Source: Rhizobium sp. FKY42 (GTDB taxonomy: Bacteria > Pseudomonadota > Alphaproteobacteria > Rhizobiales > Rhizobiaceae). Taken from it: a stretch of 64,000 nt of DNA. The translations under genes were made by a program, and so were the position numbers. Positions 14,700 through 23,001 of the stretch are shown one piece after another. The stretch lies in contig NZ_STGA01000062.1 of assembly GCF_005222835.1 (NCBI RefSeq), forward strand, positions 1 through 64,000, in the 5' to 3' direction. The notes beneath the pieces are model-generated. The model did no database searches. It was not told the DNA's origin and saw nothing but the letters and a program-made list of their open reading frames with translations. Position 1 is the stretch's first letter, and every line of letters starts with the position of its first letter.

Positions 14700-15781
14700 T
14701 AGCCTGCTACCTTTCTGATCCACTGGTCGATTGCCACGGCTGCGATAATGAGAAGGCCGATGAGCATATAGGTCCATTGCGGGTCGGTGCCGATGAGGCG
14801 AAGTCCAAGCTGGAACACGCCAACGATCAAGGCGCCGAAAAGCATTCCGAGGATGGAGCCGCGTCCGCCAAAGAGCGAGAGGCCGCCGATCACCACGGCC
14901 GTGATGGATTCGATGTTTGCGAACTGGCCAGCTGTCGGAGAAACCGAACCGATACGGCCGATCAGGGCCCAGCCGCCGAGAGCGCAGATAACGCCGGAGA
15001 TCGTGTAGACAGAAATCAGCATCTTCTTGACGTTAACACCGGCAAGTTCCGCCGCATCCGGATCATCGCCGACCGCATAAAGATGGCGCCCCCAGGCTGT
15101 CGAATTCAAAACATACCAGAGGCCCGCCACCAGCAAGACCATGGCGATCACGCCATAGGTGAAGACGGCACCGCCCAACTGGATGCTTTGCCCGAACAAT
15201 TGCAGCAGAGGTGCGCTTGCCGCGAGATCTTGCGAGCGAATGGTCTCATTGGCCGAATATAGGAAGTTGGATGCAAGAACGATCTGCCACATGCCCAGCG
15301 TTACAATAAACGGCGGAAGCTTCACACGTGCAATCAGGAAACCGTTAATCGCGCCGCACAGGGCACCCACACCAAAACCTGCGAGAATGGCAAGCGGTGC
15401 TGGGACGCCATAATTGATGGCAAGCTGGCCCATTATCACGGAAGACAAAACCATGATCGCGCCGACCGAGAGGTCAATACCCGCCGTAAGGATGACCAGA
15501 GTTTGCGCTGCACCGATGATGCCGACGATCGCCACCTGCTGCAGGATCAGTGTCATAGAAAAGGCCGAGAAGAACTTCGTTCCCAGGATAGAGCCGAAGA
15601 TCACAACCGACATCAAGAGCACCAACAGCGGAACGGCTGCCGGGTTCCCATGAAGAAAATGCTGAAACTTCTGCAGTGCGGTCTTGTCGTGCGTATCGAA
15701 CTGCGCAACCTGCGTCGAACTACCTGACAGAACCTTTTCATATTCGAGATGTGGCTTGGTGGCGGCTTGTGGCTCGCTCAT
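14699..15781 (-). CDS. frcC: fructose-type ABC importer, permease FrcC
   Basis: A 360-residue permease with about ten membrane segments after a ~50-residue cytoplasmic N-terminus. The CUT2 signature is present (LTAGIDLSVGAIMVLSSVI, later NSTAWGRHLYAVGDDPDAAE, the EAA-like loop). ATG 15781 has AGGGAGG a few bases upstream; the longer frame to 15874 is not supported. It lies between frcB and frcA, with a stem-loop in the frcB-frcC spacer. Confidence 0.92.
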   Translation of the reverse strand: MSEPQAATKPHLEYEKVLSGSSTQVAQFDTHDKTALQKFQHFLHGNPAAVPLLVLLMSVVIFGSILGTKFFSAFSMTLILQQVAIVGIIGAAQTLVILTAGIDLSVGAIMVLSSVIMGQLAINYGVPAPLAILAGFGVGALCGAINGFLIARVKLPPFIVTLGMWQIVLASNFLYSANETIRSQDLAASAPLLQLFGQSIQLGGAVFTYGVIAMVLLVAGLWYVLNSTAWGRHLYAVGDDPDAAELAGVNVKKMLISVYTISGVICALGGWALIGRIGSVSPTAGQFANIESITAVVIGGLSLFGGRGSILGMLFGALIVGVFQLGLRLIGTDPQWTYMLIGLLIIAAVAIDQWIRKVAG

Positions 15782-15921
15782 GGTTTTCCTCCCTAGGGCA
15801 TCATCACTGGATGCGAGGGCCGGCATGCAGGTCACGAACCTCAAATCGCCGGCGATGGAAAATTCATTCTTCAATCGGAGAAGGTATTCAGCACGTTATC
15901 GCTGTTTGCTCTCTAAATGGA

Positions 15922-15939
15922 GGGCGGCCGAAGCCGCCC
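15922..15939 (-). promoter_or_regulatory. intercistronic UUCG hairpin between frcB and frcC
   Basis: On the minus strand GGGCGGC, TTCG, GCCGCCC forms a very stable 7-bp hairpin 31 bases after frcB. The tetraloop and lack of T run suggest an mRNA-stabilising or partial-termination element that keeps the binding protein more abundant than the permease. Confidence 0.65.
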
Positions 15940-15970
15940 GCCGATCTTGTCTCTCAACGGTAGTGAGGCA

Positions 15971-16996
15971 TCAGCCCCAGCACTTCGCAGTGCCTTCCTT
16001 CGTGTCGATGGAAGGAACGCCCTTGGCGGGCTTGTCGGTGACCAGCGAAACGCCGGTGTCGAAGAAGTTCTTGCCTTCGGTTGGCTTCGGCTTGGTGCCA
16101 TCCTTGGCGAAGGCTGCAATCGCTTCGATGCCCTTCGATGCCATCAGCAGCGGATATTGCTGCGATGTTGCACCGATCACGCCTTCCTTGACGTTCTTGA
16201 CACCTGGGCAGCCGCCATCCACGGACACGATGAGCACGTCCTTCTGTTTGCCAACTGCCTTCAGTGCCTCATAAGCACCGGCAGCTGCCGGTTCATTGAT
16301 GGTGTGAACGACATTGATACCCGGATCTTTCTGGAGAAGGTTTTCCATCGCCGTACGACCGCCCTCTTCGTTACCGTTGGTAACGTCGTGGCCGACGATG
16401 CGCGGATCCTTTTCGTCGCCGATGCGGTTAATGTCGCCAACATCAATGCCGAAGCCCTTCATGAAGCCCTGGTTGCGCAGAACGTCAACAGAAGGCTGTG
16501 CCGGGGTCAGGTTGAGGAAGGCAACTTTCGCCGTCTTCGCCTTGTCGCCGAGTGTTGCTGCTGCCCATTTGCCGATCAGCTCACCAGCAAGAAGATTGTC
16601 GGTCGCGAAGGTTGCATCGGCAGCAGAGATAGGATCCAGGGGAGTGTCCAGTGCGATCACGAGGACACCGGCCTTGCGCGCCTTTTCAACGGCAGGAACA
16701 ATGCCCTTGGTGTCGGAGGCCGTCAGAAGGATACCCTTTGCGCCGTCTGCGATGCAGGTTTCTATTGCAGCGACCTGGCTTTCGGAGTCGCCGTCGATCT
16801 TGCCGGCATAGGACTTCAGTGTCACGCCCAGTTCCTTGGCCTTTGCAGTCGCGCCTTCCTTCATCTTGACGAAGAAGGGGTTGGTGTCCGTCTTGGTGAT
16901 AAGGCATGCGGAAACGCCGGCTGCAGAGGCCGGAGCAGCAAAGGCAACGCCAAGTGCGAGTGTCGCGAATGCAGCTGTCAGAACGGTTTTCTTCAT
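15971..16996 (-). CDS. frcB: periplasmic fructose-type binding protein FrcB
   Basis: A 341-residue binding protein of the ribose/galactose type. A signal peptide is clear ([20 protein letters not shown] then ASA-A cleavage near residue 26). The mature part shows the two-lobe pattern with [15 protein letters not shown] at the start and [25 protein letters not shown] precedes the ATG. It is first in the frcBCA operon, behind a good sigma-70-type promoter and an operator next to the divergent ROK regulator. Confidence 0.93.
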   Translation of the reverse strand: MKKTVLTAAFATLALGVAFAAPASAAGVSACLITKTDTNPFFVKMKEGATAKAKELGVTLKSYAGKIDGDSESQVAAIETCIADGAKGILLTASDTKGIVPAVEKARKAGVLVIALDTPLDPISAADATFATDNLLAGELIGKWAAATLGDKAKTAKVAFLNLTPAQPSVDVLRNQGFMKGFGIDVGDINRIGDEKDPRIVGHDVTNGNEEGGRTAMENLLQKDPGINVVHTINEPAAAGAYEALKAVGKQKDVLIVSVDGGCPGVKNVKEGVIGATSQQYPLLMASKGIEAIAAFAKDGTKPKPTEGKNFFDTGVSLVTDKPAKGVPSIDTKEGTAKCWG

Positions 16997-17102
16997 GGAA
17001 CTTCCTCCCAGGTTAACTCAGGATCCGCGCGGCGGATCTTGTTCGGGCCTCGACCGGTTTCAAGCACCAGACGCCTCCTCCAAGCCGCCTGCCCGTGGCC
17101 CT

Positions 17103-17131
17103 CATAATGTCGAAACTTCTCATACTGTCAA
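17103..17131 (-). promoter_or_regulatory. frcB promoter
   Basis: Minus-strand TTGACA (17131-17126), a 17-base spacer and ATTATG (17108-17103) fit a sigma-70 promoter, about 107 bases before the frcB start. Confidence 0.6.
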
Positions 17132-17133
17132 TA

Positions 17134-17154
17134 AATAAATCCAGTTGATTTATT
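17134..17154. promoter_or_regulatory. candidate operator of the ROK repressor
   Basis: AATAAATC, 5 bases, GATTTATT is an AT-rich perfect inverted repeat that abuts the frcB -35 box and lies upstream of the divergent ROK gene. AT-rich palindromes are typical ROK-family sites. Confidence 0.55.
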
Positions 17155-17213
17155 AATTCTTGATCGATAGGTTGGGGCTTGAGGAGCTTGGGTGCCTTAA
17201 GGGAGGGGTGGCC

Positions 17214-18446
17214 ATGACTGTCCATGACAACTCCAGCGATAGCGTCGTTCTGCCGCCTGCTGTCAGCTTTGCGGGCGGTTCCAATCAGGTGCGCGTACGT
17301 GCACACAACGAAAGATTGGTCCTTTCGCTTGTGCGTCTGCACGGATCGCTTTCCAAGGCAGACATCACCAGAGCCAGTGGTCTTTCTGCTCAAACCGTTT
17401 CCGTTATCATGCGCTCCCTCGAAAATGATGGTCTTCTGCTGAGAGGCGAACCGGTACGCGGGAAGGTGGGGCAACCTTCCATTCCCATGCGTCTCAATCC
17501 TGATGCGGTCTTTTCCTTTGGGGTGAAGATCGGGCGGCGCAGTGCTGATGTCGTGCTGATGGATTTCATAGGGCGGATCCGCCATCAGTTCCGACAGACT
17601 TATGCCTACCCAAAGCCGGGTGAAATCATCGCCATCATCATGTCGGGGATCGAGTCGATTGAAGCCCGACTGGATCGGGATATCCTGTCGCGCATCGCCG
17701 GTATCGGGATTGCAGCACCCTTCGAGCTCTGGAACTGGGCTGAAGAAGTCGGCGCCCCTCCAGGGGCCATGGATGAGTGGCATGGTGTCGATCTCCAGGC
17801 CGAAATTGCTGTCCGGGTTCGCCATGCGGTTCACCTTCAGAACGACGCAACGAGTGCCTGCGGTGCGGAGCTCGTCTTTGGTGTCGGTCCTTCCTATCCT
17901 GATTTCGTCTATTTTTTCATCGGCTCCTTCATCGGCGGCGGCATTGTCCTGAATTCGGCGGTCTATTCGGGCCGAACGGGCACCGCCGGCGCGCTTGGTC
18001 CCCTGCCGGTGCGTGGCAAGAACGGCGAGAACCGGCAGCTTCTGGATATCGCTTCGATCTTCGTCCTCGAGAAGCTGCTCCTCGAGCGGGGCATCGATCC
18101 ACAGCCTCTCTGGTATTCGGCTGACGAGTGGGTCGACTTTGGTGAACCGCTGGAACTGTGGATTCGCGATACCGCAGAGGCGCTTGCGCAAGCCATTGTC
18201 GCATCGGCCTCCGTCATTGATTTTGGTGCTGCAGTCATCGATGGCGGTTTTCCTGGCTGGGTGCGAAAGCGCGTCGTGCAGGCAACGAGGGAGGCGGTTA
18301 CCCGGCTCGACCTGCAGGGTGTCATCATTCCCGATATTCTGGAAGGTGGGGTGGGCGCTCAGGCGCGTGCCATTGGTGGCGCCAGTCTTCCGATCTTCGC
18401 CCGCTACCTCATCGACCAGAACGTACTTTTCAAGGAACTCGCCTGA
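17214..18446 (+). CDS. ROK-family transcriptional repressor (FrcR-like)
   Basis: A 410-residue protein with an N-terminal winged helix (SKADITRASGLSAQTVSVIM, around residues 48-67) and a ROK sugar-kinase-like domain containing VGQPSIPMRLN, HLQNDATSACGAEL and the glycine-rich FFIGSFIGGGIVLN. The Cys-rich zinc motif common in ROK proteins is absent; the region reads GALGPLPVRGKNGEN. ATG 17214 has GGGAGG upstream; a TTG at 17160 would add 18 residues. Divergent from frcBCA and overlapping the FucU-type gene, it is very likely the repressor of sugar import. Confidence 0.88.
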   Translation: MTVHDNSSDSVVLPPAVSFAGGSNQVRVRAHNERLVLSLVRLHGSLSKADITRASGLSAQTVSVIMRSLENDGLLLRGEPVRGKVGQPSIPMRLNPDAVFSFGVKIGRRSADVVLMDFIGRIRHQFRQTYAYPKPGEIIAIIMSGIESIEARLDRDILSRIAGIGIAAPFELWNWAEEVGAPPGAMDEWHGVDLQAEIAVRVRHAVHLQNDATSACGAELVFGVGPSYPDFVYFFIGSFIGGGIVLNSAVYSGRTGTAGALGPLPVRGKNGENRQLLDIASIFVLEKLLLERGIDPQPLWYSADEWVDFGEPLELWIRDTAEALAQAIVASASVIDFGAAVIDGGFPGWVRKRVVQATREAVTRLDLQGVIIPDILEGGVGAQARAIGGASLPIFARYLIDQNVLFKELA

Positions 18447-18874
18447 TGCTCAAGGGTCTCAATCCATTGCTCAGCCCGGAACTGCTCTTTACCCTGCGTG
18501 CCATGGGGCATGGAGATGAGCTGGCAATTGTCGATGGCAATTATCCGGGTCTCGAACATGCGCGGCGGCTGGTGCGGCTGGACGGCCATCACCTGATTCC
18601 GGTCCTGGATGCAGTTCTGTCGGTCCTGCCGATCGATGACTTCGTCCCGGAGGCCATTTTCCGCTCGACTGTCGGCAAGGACCGAGATGCACTCGATCCT
18701 GTTCACGAAGACATCATCGCCTGCTGCGGGCGGCACGAACCCAAGCAACCTGTCGTCCCGTTGCTCGGCCCGGACTTTTACCCGCGCGTGAAGGCGGCAC
18801 ACACCGTAATTCAGACAAGCGAGCCTCGGCTCTATGCGAACGTTATTCTCAAGAAGGGTGTCATTTATCCTTGA
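18446..18874 (+). CDS. RbsD/FucU-family sugar mutarotase
   Basis: A 142-residue protein of the RbsD/FucU family, which interconverts sugar anomers or pyranose and furanose forms. The motif MGHGDELAIVDGNYP (catalytic His 22 and Asp 24) and the C-terminal YANVILKKGV are conserved. The ATG overlaps the ROK stop (TGATG), so it is translated with the repressor. Its substrate is presumably the sugar taken up by FrcBCA; calling it specifically L-fucose mutarotase would be overreach. Confidence 0.85.
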   Translation: MLKGLNPLLSPELLFTLRAMGHGDELAIVDGNYPGLEHARRLVRLDGHHLIPVLDAVLSVLPIDDFVPEAIFRSTVGKDRDALDPVHEDIIACCGRHEPKQPVVPLLGPDFYPRVKAAHTVIQTSEPRLYANVILKKGVIYP

Positions 18875-18940
18875 GAGGGGCGGGTGCTGCCGTACCATCT
18901 GGGGCGGACCTGCGGCAGTACCCGTACCAGTTCTGCAAAG

Positions 18941-18969
18941 AAAAAGACCGGCAAATCGCTTCGCCGGCC
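18941..18969 (-). terminator. terminator after dctM
   Basis: On the minus strand CCGGC and GCCGG pair around a 10-base loop and are followed by TCTTTTTCTTT, about 30 bases after the dctM stop. It also lies between two converging operons. Confidence 0.7.
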
Positions 18970-18996
18970 AAGCTCCCATGGGGGATGTGTCGCATC

Positions 18997-20277
18997 TCAC
19001 CGAAACAGGCTGGGCAGCCACAATGAAAGTGCGGGCACGTAGGTCACGAGCATGAGCACTGCAACACTGGCACCAAAGAAGGGCCAGATGGTGCGCATGG
19101 CTTCGCGAATGGTAATTTTTCCGACGGCACAGGCGACGAACAGCACCGTTCCCACGGGCGGTGTGTTGAGGCCGATACCTGCATTCAGGATCATGATGAC
19201 GCCGAAATGAACCGGATCGATCCCGAAGGCTTTCACCACCGGTAGCAGAACCGGCGTCGAAATGATGACCAACGGCGCCATGTCCATGAATGTGCCGAGG
19301 ATCAGCAGGATGATGTTGATGACCAGCAGCACGATGATCGGATTGTCTGAAATCGCCGAAATTGCGCTGATCATCAGGCCCTGCACCTGAAGGAATGCCA
19401 TCAGCCAGGCAAAGGATGCAGCCGTGCCGATGACCAGCAAAACCATGGCTGTTGTGCGCACGGCACCCATGACGGCTTCGACGAAGCCATGCCAATCAAG
19501 TTCGCGGTAGACGAACATGGCCACCAGCAGTGCGTAGAGCACAGCGATGCAGGAGCTTTCCGTTGCCGTGAAGACGCCGGAGCGAACACCGCCGAAAATG
19601 ATGGCAATCAGCAGAATGCCGGGCGCTGCGGAGACAAAGTAATACAGAACCTTGGCAAAGCCTGGAAAGGGCTCTGAAGGATAGCCGCGCTGCTTGGCCA
19701 CGAACCATGCCGTGAACATCAAGGCGGCTGCCAAAAGAAGTCCGGGAATGATGCCTGCCGTGAAGAGGTCCGCAACGGACACATTTCCACCAGCTGCGAT
19801 CGAGTACAAAATCATGTTGTGCGATGGCGGGATCATCAGGGCAATGATGGCTGCATTGGCAGTCACGTTGACTGCATAGCCACGGTCATAGCCGCGCGCC
19901 GCCATTTGCGGGATCATCAAACCACCGACGGCTGATGCATCCGCCACGGCAGAGCCGGAGATACCACCGAACAAGGTGGATGCGACCACGTTCACCTGCC
20001 CCAGACCGCCGCGTAGGTGGCCGACAATGCCGGCAGCGAAGCGGATGAGACGCGTGGCGATACCGCCGCGCACCATGAGGTCTCCGGCGAAAATGAAGAA
20101 GGGAATCGCCATCATCGCGAAGACGTTCATGCCAGAGTTCATCTGCTGGAAGATGACAATGGGCGGCAGGCCCATATAGAGAATGGTGGCAAGTGAGGCG
20201 ATACCCAGGCAGAAGGCGATGGGCATGCCGATCAGCATGAGCAGGGTGAAGGACCCGAAGAGGATCGTATAGGCCAT
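18997..20277 (-). CDS. TRAP transporter large permease (DctM)
   Basis: A 426-residue inner-membrane protein with about 12 hydrophobic helices, typical of the TRAP DctM subunit. Landmarks are the opening FGSFTLLMLIGMPIAFCLGI, the IPFFIFAGDLMVRGGIA segment, FGGISGSAVADASAVGG and GLNTPPVGTVLFVACAV. Its ATG overlaps the dctQ stop (TAATG). It ends the operon beginning at kdgD, and the substrate is most likely galacturonate or a related sugar acid. Confidence 0.93.
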   Translation of the reverse strand: MAYTILFGSFTLLMLIGMPIAFCLGIASLATILYMGLPPIVIFQQMNSGMNVFAMMAIPFFIFAGDLMVRGGIATRLIRFAAGIVGHLRGGLGQVNVVASTLFGGISGSAVADASAVGGLMIPQMAARGYDRGYAVNVTANAAIIALMIPPSHNMILYSIAAGGNVSVADLFTAGIIPGLLLAAALMFTAWFVAKQRGYPSEPFPGFAKVLYYFVSAAPGILLIAIIFGGVRSGVFTATESSCIAVLYALLVAMFVYRELDWHGFVEAVMGAVRTTAMVLLVIGTAASFAWLMAFLQVQGLMISAISAISDNPIIVLLVINIILLILGTFMDMAPLVIISTPVLLPVVKAFGIDPVHFGVIMILNAGIGLNTPPVGTVLFVACAVGKITIREAMRTIWPFFGASVAVLMLVTYVPALSLWLPSLFR

Positions 20278-20798
20278 TATGCTGCCTCCAGAACTTCAGT
20301 GTCAGCAGCAGGCTCTAGATCGAGTGCCACGTCGATAAAGCGTTCAAGGCCGAAAAGAGCGATCATTGCGCCACCCACGATCAAGGGGAAAAAGTCGACG
20401 CCGCCGGGCCAGCCCAGAACGGGAATGGTTGCGCCCCAGGTGCCTGCAGAAAGCTGGACGCCATAGTAAACCATGGCGGCGCCAAAAAAGGCGACGAGCC
20501 CGAGGCTTACCAGATCCATCAGGCGCTGGATCGAGCGGGGCATGGCATAGCGCACGATATCAAGGCCGAGATGCACGCTCTCACGCACACCGACCGCGGC
20601 GCCCAGCATGATGAACCACAGCATGAGGTGTAGCGAGAGCGGCTCGGACCAGCTGGGAGAATCGTTCAAAACGTAGCGGGCAAAGACCTGCCACCCGACG
20701 ATTCCGGTCATCAGGATGATGCCGGTCCCTGCAATGTAAAGCGAAAGCCGACTAAGCCCGGCCAGGAATGGGCGGATGCCCAGCATGAATTTTCTCAT
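20277..20798 (-). CDS. TRAP transporter small permease (DctQ)
   Basis: A 173-residue protein with four membrane helices and the family motif FARYVLNDSPSWSEPLSLHL, followed by VGVRESVHLGLDIV. It forms the membrane complex with DctM, whose gene overlaps it. A 188-base spacer with a palindromic repeat separates it from dctP. Confidence 0.92.
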   Translation of the reverse strand: MRKFMLGIRPFLAGLSRLSLYIAGTGIILMTGIVGWQVFARYVLNDSPSWSEPLSLHLMLWFIMLGAAVGVRESVHLGLDIVRYAMPRSIQRLMDLVSLGLVAFFGAAMVYYGVQLSAGTWGATIPVLGWPGGVDFFPLIVGGAMIALFGLERFIDVALDLEPAADTEVLEAA

Positions 20799-20859
20799 TT
20801 CCCCGAATTCCTTCTGCGCTACTGTCAGATCAAGCGCATTGAAAAAGCCGGCTCCTAAT

Positions 20860-20903
20860 GCATGTCGCGCTCAACCGAATTCGGTTGAGCGGAACGAACA
20901 TGC
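20860..20903. repeat. palindromic intergenic repeat, copy 2 (RIME-like)
   Basis: GCATGT and ACATGC enclose CTCAACCG, loop AATT, CGGTTGAG. The layout and outer sequence equal the copy at 6360, while the inner stem differs by paired changes. A second nested palindrome (TACAGCG/CGCTGTA) follows at about 20918-20960. Both are in the dctQ-dctP spacer. Confidence 0.7.
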
Positions 20904-20986
20904 ATCATTTCAAAGTCTTACAGCGTCGTTCGTGCGTTCAATGGAACGCCCGGCGCTGTAGGGCGAGCCGGCTTGCAATCGTCGTG

Positions 20987-21964
20987 TTACTTGACGTCCT
21001 GGATGCGGGTCAGCAGATCCTTGAGCTTCGGATCGGTGACGAACTTGTCATAGACCGGCTTCATGGCAGCCGAAAATTCGGCCTTGTCGACCTTGATGAC
21101 GTTCACACCACCGGCACGAACCTTTGCTTCGGAGGTCTTTTCGCGCGCGCTCCAGAGTTCACGCATCTTCGCAACAGATTCTTTGGCTGCAGCCTTGATG
21201 ATCTTCTGATCTTCCGGCTTCAGCTTGTCCCAGGAGATCTTGGACATGACCAGGATTTCCGGGTTCAGCGAGTGTTCCGTCAGTGTGTAGTTCTTCGCGA
21301 TTTCGTAGTGACGGGCCGATTCGTAGGAAGGCCAGTTGTTTTCCGCACCATCGACAACGCCGGTTTCCAGCGAGGAGTAAACCTCACCCATCGGCATGGG
21401 CGTCGGGTTGGCGCCGAAAGCCTGCATCATGGCAATCCAGAGGTCGGACTGCTGGACACGAATTTTCAGGCCTTTGAGGTCCGAAAGTTTCTGGATTGGC
21501 TTCTTCGTTGTGTAGAAGGAGCGGGCACCGGAATCGTAATAGGCAAGACCGACGAGACCATGCGGCTCGAATGCCTTGAGGATCTCATCGCCGATCGGGC
21601 CGTCAACCGTCTTGTGCATGTGTTCTGTCGAGCGGAACAGGAACGGCATGCCGAGCACGACCGTTTCCTTGACGAGGTTGTTGAAAGGCGCAGCGTTGAC
21701 GCGGTTGATATCGATGACGCCGAAACGGGTCTGTTCGATCGTATCCTTCTCGCTGCCAAGAACGGAATTGTTCATGACCTGAATGTTGATGCGGCCACTG
21801 GTGCGCTCTGACACGAGCTTGCCCATGTATTTGACCGCATCGACGGTCGGATAGCCGTCTGGGTGAATGTCGGCCGAGCGCAAGGTAATCTGCTGCGCCT
21901 GTGCTGCTAGTGCCGTGCTCATGGCAAAGCCAATCGCGAGGCCAAGAATCTTGGTCAGTTTCAT
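20987..21964 (-). CDS. TRAP transporter substrate-binding protein (DctP)
   Basis: A 325-residue periplasmic protein with a signal peptide (MKLTKILGLAIGFAMSTALA, cleavage after AQA). The DctP fold is recognised by KYMGKLVSERTSGRINIQVM, LSDLKGLKIRVQQSD (with the Arg that binds carboxylates) and GVVDGAENNWPSYES. AGGAGG precedes the ATG. Placed among galactarate-pathway enzymes, it probably captures galacturonate or galactarate. Palindromic repeats lie on both sides of the cistron. Confidence 0.92.
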   Translation of the reverse strand: MKLTKILGLAIGFAMSTALAAQAQQITLRSADIHPDGYPTVDAVKYMGKLVSERTSGRINIQVMNNSVLGSEKDTIEQTRFGVIDINRVNAAPFNNLVKETVVLGMPFLFRSTEHMHKTVDGPIGDEILKAFEPHGLVGLAYYDSGARSFYTTKKPIQKLSDLKGLKIRVQQSDLWIAMMQAFGANPTPMPMGEVYSSLETGVVDGAENNWPSYESARHYEIAKNYTLTEHSLNPEILVMSKISWDKLKPEDQKIIKAAAKESVAKMRELWSAREKTSEAKVRAGGVNVIKVDKAEFSAAMKPVYDKFVTDPKLKDLLTRIQDVK

Positions 21965-22025
21965 GCTTTCCTCCTGTTGTCGCGTGGTCGTTCTCCTCCA
22001 ACCACGCTGTTTATGTAGGCGTGTC

Positions 22026-22127
22026 TAAAGCGTGTCGCGATTTTTCAGATTCGCTCCTGACGCTTTAAGTGTTTGTCTTACCGCATGTCGTTATCGCAAA
22101 ACCGCCGCACACTTTTGCGCGCCATGC
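22026..22127. repeat. rhizobial RIME-type mosaic repeat
   Basis: Two palindromes in tandem: TAAAGCG/CGCTTTA at 22026-22067, and GCATG with GCAAAA inside against TTTTGC and CATGC at 22083-22127. The second is a well-known rhizobial intergenic palindrome. It ends one base from the gli stop codon, in the gli-dctP spacer. Confidence 0.85.
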
Positions 22128-22128
22128 T

Positions 22129-23001
22129 CTAGCCCTGCCACTTGGGCAGGTTGAAAAGTTCTTCCGGGTTCTCGATGAGTGCCAGATGCCTGCTCTTTTC
22201 GTTCGGCAGCCAGCCGAGAACAGTTTCCAGCAGGGCAATGTCGTCCGGATAATCCTTCTGTTCCTTTGCGAGATTGTGAGGCCAGTTGGTGCCCCAGACG
22301 ATGCGCTGAGGCGCATAGGCCGAGATAAGGCGCGCGATGGCTGCCACGTCGTCGTAATCCGGGCCGCCGGTCTTCGAGCTTTCATACACTCCGGCAAACT
22401 TGAACCAGCAGCGTCCCGTATCAATCAGTCTCTTGACTGCATCGACATGTGGGCTGTCCGGCGTTATGCCACAGAAGAACTTGCCATGGTGATCCAGCAC
22501 CCAACGGGAACGCAGCCGCAGAAGCCTTGGCTCGTGATCCAGAATGTTGCTGCCGTCGAACTGAACGGCCAGCATCCAGTCGCGTGCGGCAGCTTTGGCA
22601 TCCAATACTTCTAATGCAGAAAGATCGGTTGCGCCGCCGGGTAGATCCATGATCCGCAGGCCAATTACACCTGCTTCGCCCAGTGCATCAAGTTCTGCAT
22701 CGGAAACATCCGGTCCAACAGCCGCCACGCCCCGCGCCAAGTTGCCCATGGCGTTTAGGCAGGCAACCGTATTGCCATTGTCCCGTTGCTGCGCATTGCC
22801 CTGGGTGATGATGACCCTGTCGATGCCAAGCCATGTCATAAACTCGCGGTACTGATCCGGCGTCGGCAGGTCGCCCGCCGGCAATCCCGGACCGCCGGGA
22901 AGAGCCGGATAACCGGGCAGATACATGTGCATCTGCGTATCGACCGCGCCTTTCGGCAGGGAAATGCAAGGCTTGCGGCCAGTGGTCGGGCGAACGAGCA
23001 T
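22129..23001 (-). CDS. gli: D-galactarolactone isomerase (amidohydrolase superfamily)
   Basis: A 290-residue amidohydrolase-fold enzyme similar to 2-pyrone-4,6-dicarboxylate lactonase and to the galactarolactone isomerase described from Agrobacterium, which turns D-galactaro-1,5-lactone into the 1,4-lactone. Seen are DTQMHMYLPGYP near residue 21 (the first His of the usual DTHxH is Gln), FKFAGVYESS and the end block RIVWGTNWPHNL. The ATG at 23001 overlaps the gci stop (TGATG). Its neighbours catalyse the previous and next steps, which makes the assignment firm. Confidence 0.88.
   Translation of the reverse strand: MLVRPTTGRKPCISLPKGAVDTQMHMYLPGYPALPGGPGLPAGDLPTPDQYREFMTWLGIDRVIITQGNAQQRDNGNTVACLNAMGNLARGVAAVGPDVSDAELDALGEAGVIGLRIMDLPGGATDLSALEVLDAKAAARDWMLAVQFDGSNILDHEPRLLRLRSRWVLDHHGKFFCGITPDSPHVDAVKRLIDTGRCWFKFAGVYESSKTGGPDYDDVAAIARLISAYAPQRIVWGTNWPHNLAKEQKDYPDDIALLETVLGWLPNEKSRHLALIENPEELFNLPKWQG

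Noticed and set aside
15917-17107. 396-residue plus-strand open frame over frcB
   Set aside because: It is an antisense shadow; frcB has the signal peptide, ribosome site and family match.
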